A stretch of DNA of 64,000 bases, from contig CM043945.1 in NCBI GenBank assembly GCA_014529385.2, forward strand, positions 144,691,741 to 144,755,740, written 5' to 3'. Origin of the DNA: Adiantum capillus-veneris. Taxonomy: Eukaryota > Streptophyta > Polypodiopsida > Polypodiales > Pteridaceae. The position numbers and the translations under genes are program-made. The first letter of the stretch is position 1. The number at the start of each line of letters is the position of its first letter. The notes beneath the pieces are model-generated. The model had not been told where the DNA came from, did no database searches, and saw only the letters and a list, made by a program, of their open reading frames with translations. Positions 1 to 11,103 of this stretch are shown piece by piece.

Positions 1-251
<251 letters not shown>

Positions 252-303
252 GTACTAAAAAATGCTTGCTGGAAGCCAATTTTCTTCTCACCCCCCAACA
301 GTT

Positions 304-328
304 CCCCCCCCCCCCCCCCCCCCCCCCC
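304..328. repeat. poly-C tract (25 C)
   Basis: Uninterrupted run of 25 cytosines just downstream of the CA repeat. It is prone to slippage, so its length may be uncertain in an assembly. Confidence 0.95.
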
Positions 329-973
329 TCGGCCCCTATTGGCATGATAGGGCTCTCATTTTTTACTGTGCTACCTGCCTTGTTATGGGACAATGTCCTT
401 GTACAATAATTATAAGTGCCTTTTTAAAGGGAGTGGAAATCCTTTGCTATCATCATACGGGGAAGGCGGCCCCTTCCACCCTCGGACCATGAACCCCCTC
501 GCCCCAGGCGATGGTATCCGCTGGTGCCTGAGGAGCTCACACAGTAGTGAGCGGCTTGGATCCTTCATTTCGGCTGCTCTAGATGCGTGCAAACCAACCT
601 ATAAAAACCAAGGTGAGGGCACACCTTGGCCCTCACTTAGCTTGGGATTAGTTTTTCTGTTCTGCTCTGTGTCGTTACTACTTGAACTTTCTAAAGCTAT
701 GGAGCCAGCCGCTCAAACATCTCAGGTACTGTAGTTTACCAAGCTCTCGTTTGCTTTTATTGAAAGTCTAAATAATATGTAAACACTGTACATGATAAGA
801 TTTGCTAGGCCTAGGCATTATGGTTGGCCTTGGGACCGCTTGTGCATAAACAACGATGGTTTGTGGTTTTTCTGTTGAAGGGAAAGCTTACATAGAATCT
901 GGGGGTCGCCACAGAATGGTGTAAATGGCTCTGTAAATAGCCGCTGTAGGACTTCACCTTTGCATAAATTTTT

Positions 974-1067
974 ATGTGTATGTGTGTGAGTGTGTGTATG
1001 TGGGTATATGTGTATATGTGTGCGCGCGCGAGCACACACACACACACACTCACACACACTTAAACAT

Positions 1068-1102
<35 letters not shown>

Positions 1103-1110
1103 AAACATAG
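974..1110. repeat. compound (TG)n-(CG)n-(CA)n repeat
   Basis: A TG-rich arm (974-1020) is followed by CGCGCGCG (about 1022-1030) and then a CA arm (1032-1100), so the array is roughly self-complementary and alternates purine and pyrimidine. The tag CTCAAACATAGCA ends it at 1100-1112, as at the left edge of the window and near 62003. Confidence 0.9.
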
Positions 1111-1890
1111 CATATTGAACATGTACATGATAACAAGAGAACGAGAAAGAAACACATGAAGTTTCATTAGCAATGCTTACTAGGACAAAGAGTAGTGAGT
1201 GTGCAAGCGTAGGCATACTGTTCACTACAAGAGCTCCAAAGTAAAAACAAATCCCTAATAATTAAAATTTTTGGCTTATATGCCCATGGTAGAAAATTTA
1301 GAGATTTGTCTAGAAAGGGATAGTTAATTAAAAAATGTGATAGTCTAGGCCATCTAGCCTCTTCATTACGTATAATTATTTTAAAGAATAATCGGAGTCT
1401 TTCAAATCCAAAATTTACAGCGTTGGCTTAGGCTGAAAATAAATGAGTAAGGAAAAAAGGTTTTGTAGGCTCCCGGCTTCTTGTCGTCCCTGTCAAGACC
1501 TTTGCTTAGTGAGGTAGTGACATGGTCTTTACTATTTTTTGGACGTGTATGGGTTAAACCACAATGTTAGCTTCTCCCATTGGTCTTCTTCCTACTGACA
1601 ATACAAGCATGTGTAAGCTGTGTCATGGTCATGTATCATGTAAGCAACGAAGTTGTCACGTAGGTCCTTGCAGAGGCTGGCATGAAGATTGTGCTGCCCA
1701 TCTCACAGTAGTTGGTGTAGAAGGCTTCTTCAAATGTCTTCTAAAAATGAAGTCCATTTGGTATGTCTAGATTTTGTGTTTTCGAACGTATTGATGCAAG
1801 CAAATAGCATATAATAAATCTTTAGCATCATTTTGCATGCTATGTCCGGCATACCGCACACTAATTCCATTATATGTTTGAGTGCCTTGC

Positions 1891-1891
<1 letters not shown>

Positions 1892-1952
<61 letters not shown>
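1892..1952. repeat. (AT)n microsatellite
   Basis: About 30 uninterrupted AT units. Confidence 0.97.
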
Positions 1953-1957
<5 letters not shown>

Positions 1958-2156
1958 GGAGGGAGAACTACTAGGCTCTACAAACATTGGGAAGCTTAGT
2001 CAACATGGACGAGCATGCTATAATCGCCAAATTCTAGGTCTTGCATTTGCTAATAGGGAAAAATGTGGGGCATAGGGTAATGGGGGCTCATGAACCTCAT
2101 CTTTGAGCTCTACTGGTGTAGTAATCTTTATTAGGTCGGATTAGAGTATTTGTTCG

Positions 2157-2582
2157 TCATAGAGGAGATTCTTGGCCACCACTTTCTGTGTTTTCTTCTA
2201 GTGCTCTACTGGTAGATGGCCATACTACATATCTTTGTCCATATTTCGCAGCAAGTTGCCTGATGAGAGCCGCACACTTGAGACTTGCCATGGTAATGCT
2301 TGTTATTGCTGGCTCCATTGATAGTGCTTGCTTTTCTTGGTGCAATTGAGGAGTCACCAGTCTTGGTGACGAGTTGAATTAGCCTTGGCTCCTCAACAAC
2401 TACATATTTCTTCCACTTTCTTTCTTGTACGCTTGGCGAGGGGTGACAACTGTAAGTACTGGCTGGTGCACTGTCCACTTTGCTACTATCTTCAAAATCT
2501 CTATAATGTTCTTCTTCTCTTTTCCTTCCACCTCTAGATGAGGTAAATCATCCATCATTGGGTTTTCTTGCTCTTTTTGCAA
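2157..2582 (-). pseudogene. degenerate coding-like patch, family unknown
   Basis: Three overlapping minus-strand frames (2400-2582, 2206-2478, 2157-2357) together give a charged polypeptide interrupted by frameshifts. I recognise no domain. The first part is Lys/Glu-rich, like the minus-strand patch at 46193-47150 on the other side of element E1. The two may be halves of the sequence E1 inserted into, but I see no shared target-site duplication to prove it. It could equally be non-coding. Confidence 0.2.
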
Positions 2583-2682
2583 GCCCTCAAGTGACTTATC
2601 CCCCTAAATTACCCGTATTTTTACTATTTATTTATATTATATCATTTTTTTAGTGTGTGTTTTTTGTTTTTTTCTCCTTCTT

Positions 2683-2684
<2 letters not shown>

Positions 2685-2720
<36 letters not shown>
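2685..2720. repeat. (TC)n microsatellite
   Basis: Eighteen TC units in a pyrimidine-rich stretch. On each side lies a copy of GCAAGCCCTCAAGT (about 2578 and 2764), a short direct repeat next to the rearranged LTR tip. Confidence 0.9.
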
Positions 2721-2728
<8 letters not shown>

Positions 2729-2780
2729 ATTCTTCCATTAGTAAGGTTTTTTGTGTTTCTTTTGCAAGCCCTCAAGTTGG

Positions 2781-2861
2781 ATTTCTATTGTGGATGCTAT
2801 TAGCAGCATCCACAATAGAAATGATATCCGAGTTAGCAGCAAGCTAACTCGGATATCATTT
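2781..2861. repeat. two abutting perfect hairpins at the E1 5' LTR tip
   Basis: Hairpin A has 18-bp perfect arms (2781-2798 and 2805-2822; arm ATTTCTATTGTGGATGCT) and a 6-nt loop. Hairpin B has 19-bp perfect arms (2819-2837 and 2843-2861) and a 5-nt loop, and shares 4 bp with A. The right arm of B is the first LTR sequence of E1. The 3' LTR copy at 45281 has only the native 6-bp tip hairpin GTTAGC-AGCAA-GCTAAC, so the rest of the inverted repeat is specific to this end. Confidence 0.93.
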
Positions 2862-3742
2862 TTTGGAGCTCTCATTGTAAAAACACTTATTATTTTGATA
2901 AATCGGGAATATGGTAACTCCTACTTTTTTGTTAAACCTTGTAATTGATGAGCCGGGGCTACAAGCTTCTAGATTGTATCAACTTGTCATTACCCATCTT
3001 TAGTTAGAGCTCCCAAATTATTAGTTTTGACCACCAAGAACTTGGCTAAGGTATAAAAGCCAATTTTTGTAAGTTATTTTCAAGTTTTGGATAATGAAAT
3101 ACACAGCGTGAGCTAACGGTGCTCACTTCTCTCCTTCTTGCACTTCCTACTCCCTCCTTGATTGTCATATTGCAGTTGCGTCTGTTGCATTGCAATCACA
3201 GGTAAGAGCTCTACGCATTGACGTAAGCATTTCACATTATTTCGTAGCTTTTGGCGTCACCGACCCGTGGCCTAATTTCATCATAAGTAGGAATTTACAC
3301 TTCAAAATAAAAAACTAAGCATAGCAGGATATTGGGGCATCATTGCTAAGCATTTACATGCATTCTGGGTCGAAAACGAGTTGGTCAGAAATCCACTGTT
3401 GTTAATAATTGTGATTTTTGCACTTGACCTAAAGTGGGATTTGAGACCATAAGCATGTGTGCTTCGGTCTTATAAACTTGTTCTAGAAGTTTCATTACGT
3501 TTGGATGTCATTTGATGTTGTAACGGATGCGATTTGTTTGCCGATGAGCGATTGGCTTTTGGTAATTTCAGTCACTTGAGTGTAGCTTGAATTAGATGCG
3601 AGTTGTTTGTTGTTTTCCAAGAGATTGACAACCTCTTGTAGCCTCTATGCACTAGTCAAGTCAGTTTCGTCCCATGGATTCACAATTTAATTTTGGTTCT
3701 CGCTAAATCTGCAATAAGATAGGAGTGAGGTTAGATACCCAT
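2831..3742 (+). repeat. 5' LTR of Gypsy element E1
   Basis: Aligns over its whole length with 45281-46192 at roughly nine identical bases in ten by eye, which indicates an old insertion. The 3' copy starts TGTTAGCAGC; here the first two bases are altered by the hairpin rearrangement. It contains a TATA box (TATAAAA, 3052-3058). A half copy of the leader palindrome motif lies at 3401-3416. The exact 3' end is uncertain between about 3742 and 3748. Confidence 0.9.
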
Positions 3743-3750
3743 CCCACATT

Positions 3751-3768
3751 TGGTGCGGCTGCTGGGGA
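3751..3768 (+). other. primer-binding site, tRNA-Asp type
   Basis: TGGTGCGGCTGCTGGGGA matches 14 of 18 bases of the complement of the plant tRNA-Asp 3' end, the primer used by Athila and several Tat elements. It lies just inside the 5' LTR. The four mismatches fit an aged element. Confidence 0.75.
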
Positions 3769-5656
3769 TTGAAGAGACCTAAACTAGGGAAAAATATGAG
3801 TGGCTTGTGAAGTTATCCTTAAACTTCCTTTAGGATATCTTAAGATTGTCATCTTTTGCTATGTAGAGGTAGCTTGGAAGTACTCGTACTTGCTGAGTAC
3901 CTTTAGGATGGTAGGATTGTAGAATTAGATTAGGATTTTGAGAATGATTGATAGATGAGACAAGTCTTAAGATCAATGCTCAAAAAATCATAAAAAACAA
4001 GAAAACGAGTGTTTGTGGACACTTTCCACAACCCCATTGCATGAGAACCTAGGAGTAGGGTAAGTAGCATCCTGTGTGGATTTTAAAACATTACTCTCTT
4101 TGAAAGAATCATTGTAAGTTGTTATTTGAAGTTGTAAAATTTTAGGTCTACGGCCAGAAATAGCATGAAAAGACTGCCAATCACTCAATCCGATTGGAGA
4201 GTATGCTTAAAAGTTGTATGAACCAATGGGTAAGCTCTAGGACACATTGAGGTAAAAATTTCAAGAGTTTGCAAAAACTTAGATTATTTACTTTTTCTTG
4301 ATATTTTAGGCCAAATTAAGTTTTGATTTGATTCATAGGCTTAAAATAGCTCATGAAAAGACTGTCTATTGAAAAAGTACAAAAAGTGTTCATTTTAGGC
4401 CTAAAGTAAATAATCATGATTATTTACTTTCAGCTCAAAATTGACTAAGGTTGATACCAATGACTCATTGCATGTGTACAAACAACTTTTGTAAAGGCAC
4501 CTAGGATTTGGATCATTAAACTGGCAAAAAATTGGGTAAAAACTAAAGTTTGTAGTGATTTTTGAGAACTTGAGTGTAAATTGGAAAACAAATTGTCCAA
4601 ACAAATCTACATGCTCACTTGACCAAAAAGAAGCAAAAAACTGCCAAAAGTAAATAATTGCGATTATTTACATCTGCCCCTTTTTTCAAATTTTTGACTA
4701 AGATAGCATACCACTAGTTTTACCATGTTGTAATTAGCCCACAAACCAAATTTGGTAAGATTTGGATCATTGGATAGAAATTTGTAACCAAATTTGCAAA
4801 GTCAGTATGCGGACACAAAACTAATGACCATTTGAACAAAAATTGTCTTAACTTGATGAAACTTGGCTAGAGACCTTAAGTTGAGGTGCTTAACAGATCT
4901 GTGTCAAGATAGGGACAAAAACTTGCAAAAAATTAGCTAGAGTAATAATCATGATTATTTACATCTGCTTCAAAAATTGACAATCTTGCACATTTGAGTA
5001 TACCACAAGGTCAAGCATATCAAGTAGACCACACAAATCAATTTTAGTGAAATTTGGATCACAAAAGTGAGACTTAAGTCAGATTCTTGATATCAAGGTC
5101 TTCGAACACGAAACAGTTGCTAAACTTGAACAGATTTTGTCCAAACTTAGTGAAACTTGTCCAAGGACCTTAACAGGTTGTATACTTGGCAAATCAAGCC
5201 AAAAAGTGCAAAAAAAATGACAAAAGTAAATAATCACGATTATTTACTTCTGCTATACAGAGACACCAATTTTGACTTAACTTGTACAGTGGTAGACCAA
5301 CATAATACAAGGCCACCGAGAAATTTTGGGTTCAATCGGATCCAATTTGGTACATGTTCACTCAGTTTCAGGTTGCAGATTAGTAATTTGATTTTTTACC
5401 AAAGTCGAAAATGAAAGTCTCAATTGCTGACTTCCATAGCTTGATTTGAAGTGATACACACAGACCAATCACAATAGCTAGCAAAAATTACACAGTCTTT
5501 GTGAAAGAATATCTAGCTTGATCAAAATTGACATAGGAATCAGGTTGCAGACAAGGAATCGACTGCTTGACGGAAATTGCAATCAAGTCACGTGGAAAAA
5601 GTTGATAACAAGTCAATCCAACGGTAAGTACTCTATCCAGGGCTTCACAAGTCTTT
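3769..5656 (+). repeat. E1 leader with palindrome-centred ~280-bp units
   Basis: Non-coding AT-rich leader. Palindromes built on the half-site AAAGTAAATAATCA occur at 4403-4430 (28 bp, perfect), 4650-4671, 4942-4962 and 5224-5249. Successive starts are 247, 292 and 282 bases apart. Each is followed by similar text (CTGC, TTTTGAC, then GATTTGGATC further on), so this is a diverged tandem array. A half-site lies at about 4282. The small reading frames here have no coding character. Confidence 0.85.
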
Positions 5657-6353
5657 ATGAACCTTAGATCTGGTCGTGTACTAGGAAATCAAGGCATATT
5701 TGGAGAAACCTCCAGTAGAGTATCCACCGAAGAAAGCATGAATCAAGGCAATTCCTTGCACATTATCCTTGAAGAAGTCTTAGACACTTTTTCTGATTCA
5801 CCATATGAAATGTCTTCCTATTCGACTCTCTCAAAAACCAGAACGACAGTGCGCTATAAGCATATACTCTCATTTTATAAGACTAATCGTCATGCAGCTC
5901 AGGTTTACGCGGATCCTAACAAAGAGTATGCTATTCGCATTGATGACCATGGTATTGAGTTCAATGAAGAGATCTGGGAAAACAAACAAGGAAAAATGTA
6001 CATGGATAGAAACAGGACTCAGTATTTACAAGTCAAAAACCCTGATGTGATAGACAAATGGGGGGTTAGAAGTAAACACCATAATTTGAGGTATGGCCGC
6101 AAAAAAAGGACCACCAACTTTAGAATTTGAGGGATACGATCAAGTTGATCTGAAGCCTTTGAAATGGCTTAGTACAGATAATCCTAGGATCGGAGTCTAT
6201 TGTTGGGAGGATAGAAATGTAAAAGATCTTCTATAGACTTTGCATGCCAAATCGGGACAGCTAACACCCATGAAGATCATCTATATCTTCAAGATCAAAG
6301 ATAAGGGATCAACAAATCTACCAGCCTAGTTTAGGGATTGTTATAACAATAAC
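5657..6353 (+). pseudogene. E1 pre-gag ORF, N-terminal part
   Basis: The first frame opens with M-N-L-R-S-G-R, a start often seen in Gag-region proteins of plant Gypsy elements, and runs to 6130. A one-base frame change at about 6090 moves the coding sense to another frame that continues to about 6350 with two stops. The Copia element at 6354 then interrupts it. The central part (HAAQVYADPNKEYAIRIDD) aligns with the minus-strand frame at 59658-59945, as HGALVY..IRIEE, so this protein belongs to a family kept in at least two elements of the window. Its function is unknown, and a structural or nucleic-acid-binding Gag-like role would be a guess. The reading resumes after 11108 in degenerate form. 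Confidence 0.65.
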
Positions 6354-6437
6354 TGTTAGGAAATAAGACGTAGCTAAATAGATAATTGAGTAGATTACTT
6401 AATGGAGAGAGACAGATTTATATACAAGAGATTATAG

Positions 6438-6476
<39 letters not shown>

Positions 6477-7176
6477 CACGATATACGTGGTTCACCCAAT
6501 GTGGGCTACGTCCACGGAAAAGCAGCCACTCAATGGCTTTAGTACTTCAAAACAAGAAGTAGTTTACAAAGGGATTATACCCTTAATAGAGCTCCCGCCT
6601 TGCTTCACTCTCACCACCTCACACTCACCTTGTTGCATCAACTTCACACTATAAAATGTGTGTAGAAATGGCCTCCTTTTATAGGCCAAAAGGGTTGCCC
6701 TCTCTTATGAGAGACAGCCATGTGTAGCCGCCCTTGTGCGAATAAGTCCAAATCGGACCCTCCAATCCGCCCATGTGTGGCCACCCTTGAGAAGACAAGT
6801 CCGCTTTTGAATTCGGCCACCGGCCACTGGCCATTGACTTCCGACCACCGGCCACCGGCCATTGACTTTCGACAACCGGCCATCGGCCATTGACTACCGG
6901 CCATCGGCCAACCGACAGGTTGTTTTCTGACCACTTTCCGGCCGCCGTCCGGCCATAATATTCCAGCGAAAAAGAATATTCCGACGAAAAAAAAGTCTCG
7001 GGGGCCTCCGCCCCCGAGGCCTTTAAAGTTGCCCTTGATTCTTGTCCATGAAAATTTTGGTTTCCGGTGAGTGATTTTCCTTCATGCACGATGGCTTCTC
7101 CTCATAATGGGGGCCTTACAAATGTGCGCTTTTACCACAGAAAATTACAAGGGTAAATCAGGCTCCATACTTAACA
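6354..7176 (-). repeat. 3' LTR of minus-strand Copia
   Basis: Full LTR of 823 bp, against 742 bp in the plus-strand copy. Part of the difference is a (GA)n expansion at 6441-6472. A TATA box reads TTTTATA on the plus strand at 6677-6683. GGCCGG/CCGGCC-rich short repeats fill 6810-6950. The adjacent ATCTCCCACT (7177-7186) is the minus-strand polypurine tract. Confidence 0.93.
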
Positions 7177-7236
7177 ATCTCCCACTCGAAGACTGATCTC
7201 CAAACCAAACCTGTGACTGCTTTTCATTCTGGCTTC

Positions 7237-10200
7237 TTATCCTTGAATGCCGATTGAAGATGAGCAAAAGCTCAACTTCTCCTTGTTGACCACCTTTGTA
7301 AACATGTCTGCAGGATTTTCACTTGTATGCACCTTTCCTAGCTTTAGTTGTCCCTCTTCCAAAAGAGTGCGTATGAAGTGATATCTCACCTCAATGTGCT
7401 TTGTCCTTGAATGAAAGGCTGAGTTCTTCGCAAGATGGATAGCGCTTTGGCTATCACTGAACAAGACACAATTGTCTTGTTTGAATCCAAGCTCTTCTAA
7501 GAATCTGTGAAGCCACAGAATTTATTTGCTTGCCTCCATCATTGCTACATACTCTGCTTCCGTGGTAGAAAGTGAAACCACTTTCTGCAGCTTTGAAGCC
7601 CAGCTTACTGCTGTGCCTCCAACCGTGAACACATAGCCAGTAGTGCTCCTTCGAGTATCTTTGTCACCTGCCATATCTGCATCAGCATACCCTTCTAGAA
7701 AAATATCAGTTCCTCCAAAATACAAAGCATTTGTTGTTGTCCCTTTTAGATACCTAAATATCCACTTCACAGCTTGCCAATGCTCTTTACCTGGGTTGTC
7801 CATGAACCTACTCACAACTCCCACTGCATGTGCAATGTCTGGCCTTGTCCAGACCATAGCATACATTAGAGAACCTACCGCCGCAGCATATGGAACTTTA
7901 GACATATAGGCTATCTCCTCTTGTGTCTTTGGACACATATCCTTCGTTAGTTTAAAATGACCAGCCAAATGTGTAGAAACTGGTTTTGCATTTTGCATTG
8001 CAAACCTTTCTAGTACCTTCTTGATGTAATCTTCTTGAGATAGCTTTATTGTCTTCTTCGTCCTGTCCCTTGATATTTTCATACCAAGTATCCTCTTTGC
8101 AGCACCTAAATCTTTCATTGAAAAAGATTTGGACAGCTCCTCTTTTAGGTCTTTGATGTCCTGCATGTTAGCACTTGCAATCAACATGTCATCAACATAC
8201 AACATTAGGATGATGAATTTCCCATCTCCCAAATTCTCCGTGTAGACGCAGTGATCCGAGTTGCATCTTGTGAATCCATGATCCAACATCCATCGATCAA
8301 ACTTCAAGTACCATTGTCTTGATGCTTGCTTTAAACCATACAAGCTCTTCTTTAATCTGCAAACCATTTTCTCCTTACCTTTTACTTCATACCCCTTTGG
8401 TTGAAGCATGTAGATTTCCTCCTCTAAGTCACCGTGAGGGAATGCCGTATTTCCATCCATTTGCTCGAGATTTAGGTCATGAGCAGCCACAAGGCTTAAG
8501 ACAAGCCTAATTGAGTTCATTTTTACAACAGGAGAAAATATTTCATTGAAGTCAATACCTTTCTTTTGAGAAAAACCTTTTACCACAAGCCTAGACTTGT
8601 ACCTTTTCTTCCCACCTTCTTCTTCCTTTAGCTTGTACACCCATTTGTTTTGAAGTGCCCGCTTACCTTTAGGCAACTCAACCAACTCCCATGTTTGGTT
8701 GCGATGTAGTGAGTCCATCTCCACTTGCATGCTCTTCGTCCATTCTTCTTTGGATTCATGTTGCATAGCTTCTTCGTATGATTCCGGCTCTCCAGAATCT
8801 GAGATCAAGAGATGGTTGAAGGAAGGAACAAACCTTTCTGGAGGTCTACTTGCTCTTGTAGATCTTCGGGGAATAGGTTGAGGCTCCTCATTTGGTTGAC
8901 GTTGTTGCACATTGTCACCGTTTGCAGTCCTTGAGTCTTCACCGTCCTCAAGCTCCATGTACTCATCACCTGTTTCTTTTGTTTATTTTCTTTCCAAGTA
9001 ATCTTTGTACATATTTTGTTCGTTAAAAATTACATCCCTACTCCTTAAGATTTTACCATCTTCAGGATTCCATAGGCGATACCCAAAGTCTCCTTCTCCA
9101 TAGCCAATGAAGAAACACTTTTTGGACTTTGCATCTAGCTTTGATCTTAGGCTTCTATCTATGTGCATGAAAGCCTCACACCCAAAGACATTGAGAAATG
9201 CATAATTCACCGGTTTACCTGTCCATGCCTCTTCCGGAACTCCCCCATCCAATGCCGTTGAGGGTGACCGATTGATTAAGTACACAGACGTACTTACAGC
9301 TTCCGCCCAAAGCTCAAGCGGTAGGCTTGCATGTAGCCGCATGCTTCGTGCTCGTTCCATGATTGTCCTGTTCATCCTTTCCGAAATCCCATTTTGTTGA
9401 GGTGTCCTTGGGGTTGTCCTTTGCCTCCGAATGCCATTGCTAGCACAAAAGCTTTCAAAAGGTTGGCTGCAATATTCGCCTCCATTGTCGGATCTGAGGC
9501 ATTTAACCTTGGTACCTGTTTCATTCTCCACAAAGGCTTTCCACCTTTGAAATATGGAAAATACATCGGATTTATTCTTCATGACATAAACCCATGTTTT
9601 TCTAGTCGCATCGTCTATGAATGTTACATAGTACAATGAGCCACCAAGTGATGGTGTACTTGCAGGACCCCAAACATCAGAATGAACCAACTCAAGTTTT
9701 TTATTTTTTCTTTCATTTCCTGATTTTTGAAATTTTACCCTCTTTTGTTTACCATAAACACAATCTTCACAGAACTCTAAGTCCACTTCTTTCAAACCTG
9801 GTAGAAGCTTCTTTGTTTGAAGGATTTGCATTCCTTTGGCACTCATATGCCCAAGTCGGTAGTGCCACACCGCAGTGTCAACTTCTGTAGTTGCTGCACA
9901 AGCTGAAGGTTGCGTGCTAACAGTACACAAGTAAAGTGTACCGACTTTTTCACCCTTGGCAACCACCAAAGATCCCTTTGAGATCTTCCACCGTTTGTTT
10001 CCGAATGCAATGTTGTGACCTTCATCGTCCAATTGTCCTGTAGAGATCAAATTTTTGCGAAGAGAAGGAACATGCCTAACATCTTTAAGCTTCCATTCAT
10101 TTCCGTTAGCAGTTTTGATAGAAACTGTACCTTTGCCGACAATCTCACAAGCTTCATCATCTTTCAAGTATACATACCCAGAATTACCTTTGGTGTAGTC

Positions 10201-10690
10201 TTGGAAATGTTGCTTGTGTGGTGTCGCATGGAATGAAGCCCCGGAATCTACTATCCAGGAATTAGACACATTGTCTAATGAGAGAATTAGAGCATCTTGC
10301 TCTACTTTACCTGCCACATTGGCCTCCGATGTTGGCTTGTTGTCTTGAGACTCTGTCTCCTTTTTCTTCTTGGACCAGCAATCCTTCTTGACGTGGCCCT
10401 TCTTGCCGCAGTTCCAACATTCAAGAACTGACTTTGTGCGTGACCTGCTCCGCCTTGAGCGATCACGACCCTTTTGGTTTTTGAACCTCTCCTTAAGCCT
10501 TCCTCTTGTTTCCACTGATAGTGCAGCACTTGATGATTCTCCTGTGCTTCTCCTTCGCATTTCCTCGCTTAGGAGAACACCCACAACATCATCAAACTTA
10601 AGAGTATTTGTGCCAGAGATAGAATTACTTACAGCCATCACAAGGCTGTCCCAACTATCCGGTAGAGATGATAGTATAAGGAGAGCTCGC
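7237..10690 (-). pseudogene. Copia gag-pol (gag C-terminus to RNase H), broken
   Basis: Order on the minus strand: end of Gag with a CCHC knuckle (CWNCGKKGHVKKDC), protease with intact D-S-G-A-S, integrase with its HHCC zinc finger and D,D,E core (HSDVW, LRSDNGGEY, GISERMNR), RT with YVDDM, and RNase H with YADADMAG and TTEAEYVAM. It resembles Tnt1-like plant Copia. Compared with the plus-strand copy, two codons have become TAA: CAA to TAA at 8980-8982 between integrase and RT, and GAA to TAA at 7519-7521 in RNase H. The frame is otherwise continuous. The Gag N-terminus is lost, and upstream of about 10690 the open frame runs on into LTR sequence as far as 11016. It probably cannot transpose by itself. 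Confidence 0.93.
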
Positions 10691-11103
10691 ACCGGCCATT
10701 GAATTCGGCCACCGGTAGAGATGATAGTATAAGATGAATTCGGCCACCGGCCACCGGCCATTGACTTCCGACCACCGGCCATGGGCATTGACTTCCGACA
10801 ACCGGCCATCGGCCATTGACTACCGGCCACCGGCCAACCGACCTGTTGTTTTCCGACCACTTTCCGGCCGCCGTCCGGCCATAATATTCCGACGAAAAAG
10901 AATATTCCGGCGAAAAAAAAAGTCTCAGGGGCCTCCGCCCCCGAGGCCTTTAAAGTTGCCCCTGATTCTTGTCCATGAAAATTTTGGTTTCCGGTGAGTG
11001 ATTTTCCTTCACGCACGATGGCTTCTCCTCATAATGGGGGCCTTACAAATGTGCGCTTTTACCATAGAAAATTACAAGGGTAAATCAGGCTCCATACTTA
11101 ACA
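10687..11103 (-). repeat. truncated 5' LTR of minus-strand Copia plus filler DNA
   Basis: The gag sequence ends at about 10690 and passes into GGCC-rich LTR text. Next comes an extra copy of a gag piece, TAGAGATGATAGTATAAG (also at 10663-10680 in its proper place), and then LTR again to 11103. The repeated piece marks a deletion repaired with filler. The PBS and TATA region are gone. Confidence 0.85.

Larger units (their letters stand above)
329..2156. other. unassigned AT-rich sequence, no gene seen
   Basis: Apart from the two microsatellites listed separately, I find no reading frame with a recognisable domain and no terminal repeats. Frames up to 135 codons exist, but they are repeat-derived or lack coding character. 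Confidence 0.5.
6354..11103 (-). mobile_element. Copia retrotransposon, minus strand, internally deleted
   Basis: Flanked by a perfect 5-bp target-site duplication ATAAC (6349-6353 and 11104-11108), with TG..CA termini. It is closely related to the plus-strand copy at 19495-24483. Read on the minus strand, the 5' LTR (right) is cut to about 370 bp, and the PBS, leader and gag N-terminus are missing. The pol part is nearly complete. It sits inside E1's pre-gag region. Confidence 0.95.

Noticed and set aside
818-1225. 135-codon minus-strand frame
   Set aside because: Mostly the TG/CA repeat translated (Cys-Val and His-Thr runs) with no conserved domain.
3769-5656. Regularly spaced repeats taken as a CRISPR-like array
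   Set aside because: Units are ~280 bp, diverged, palindrome-centred and inside a plant retrotransposon; no spacers or cas genes.
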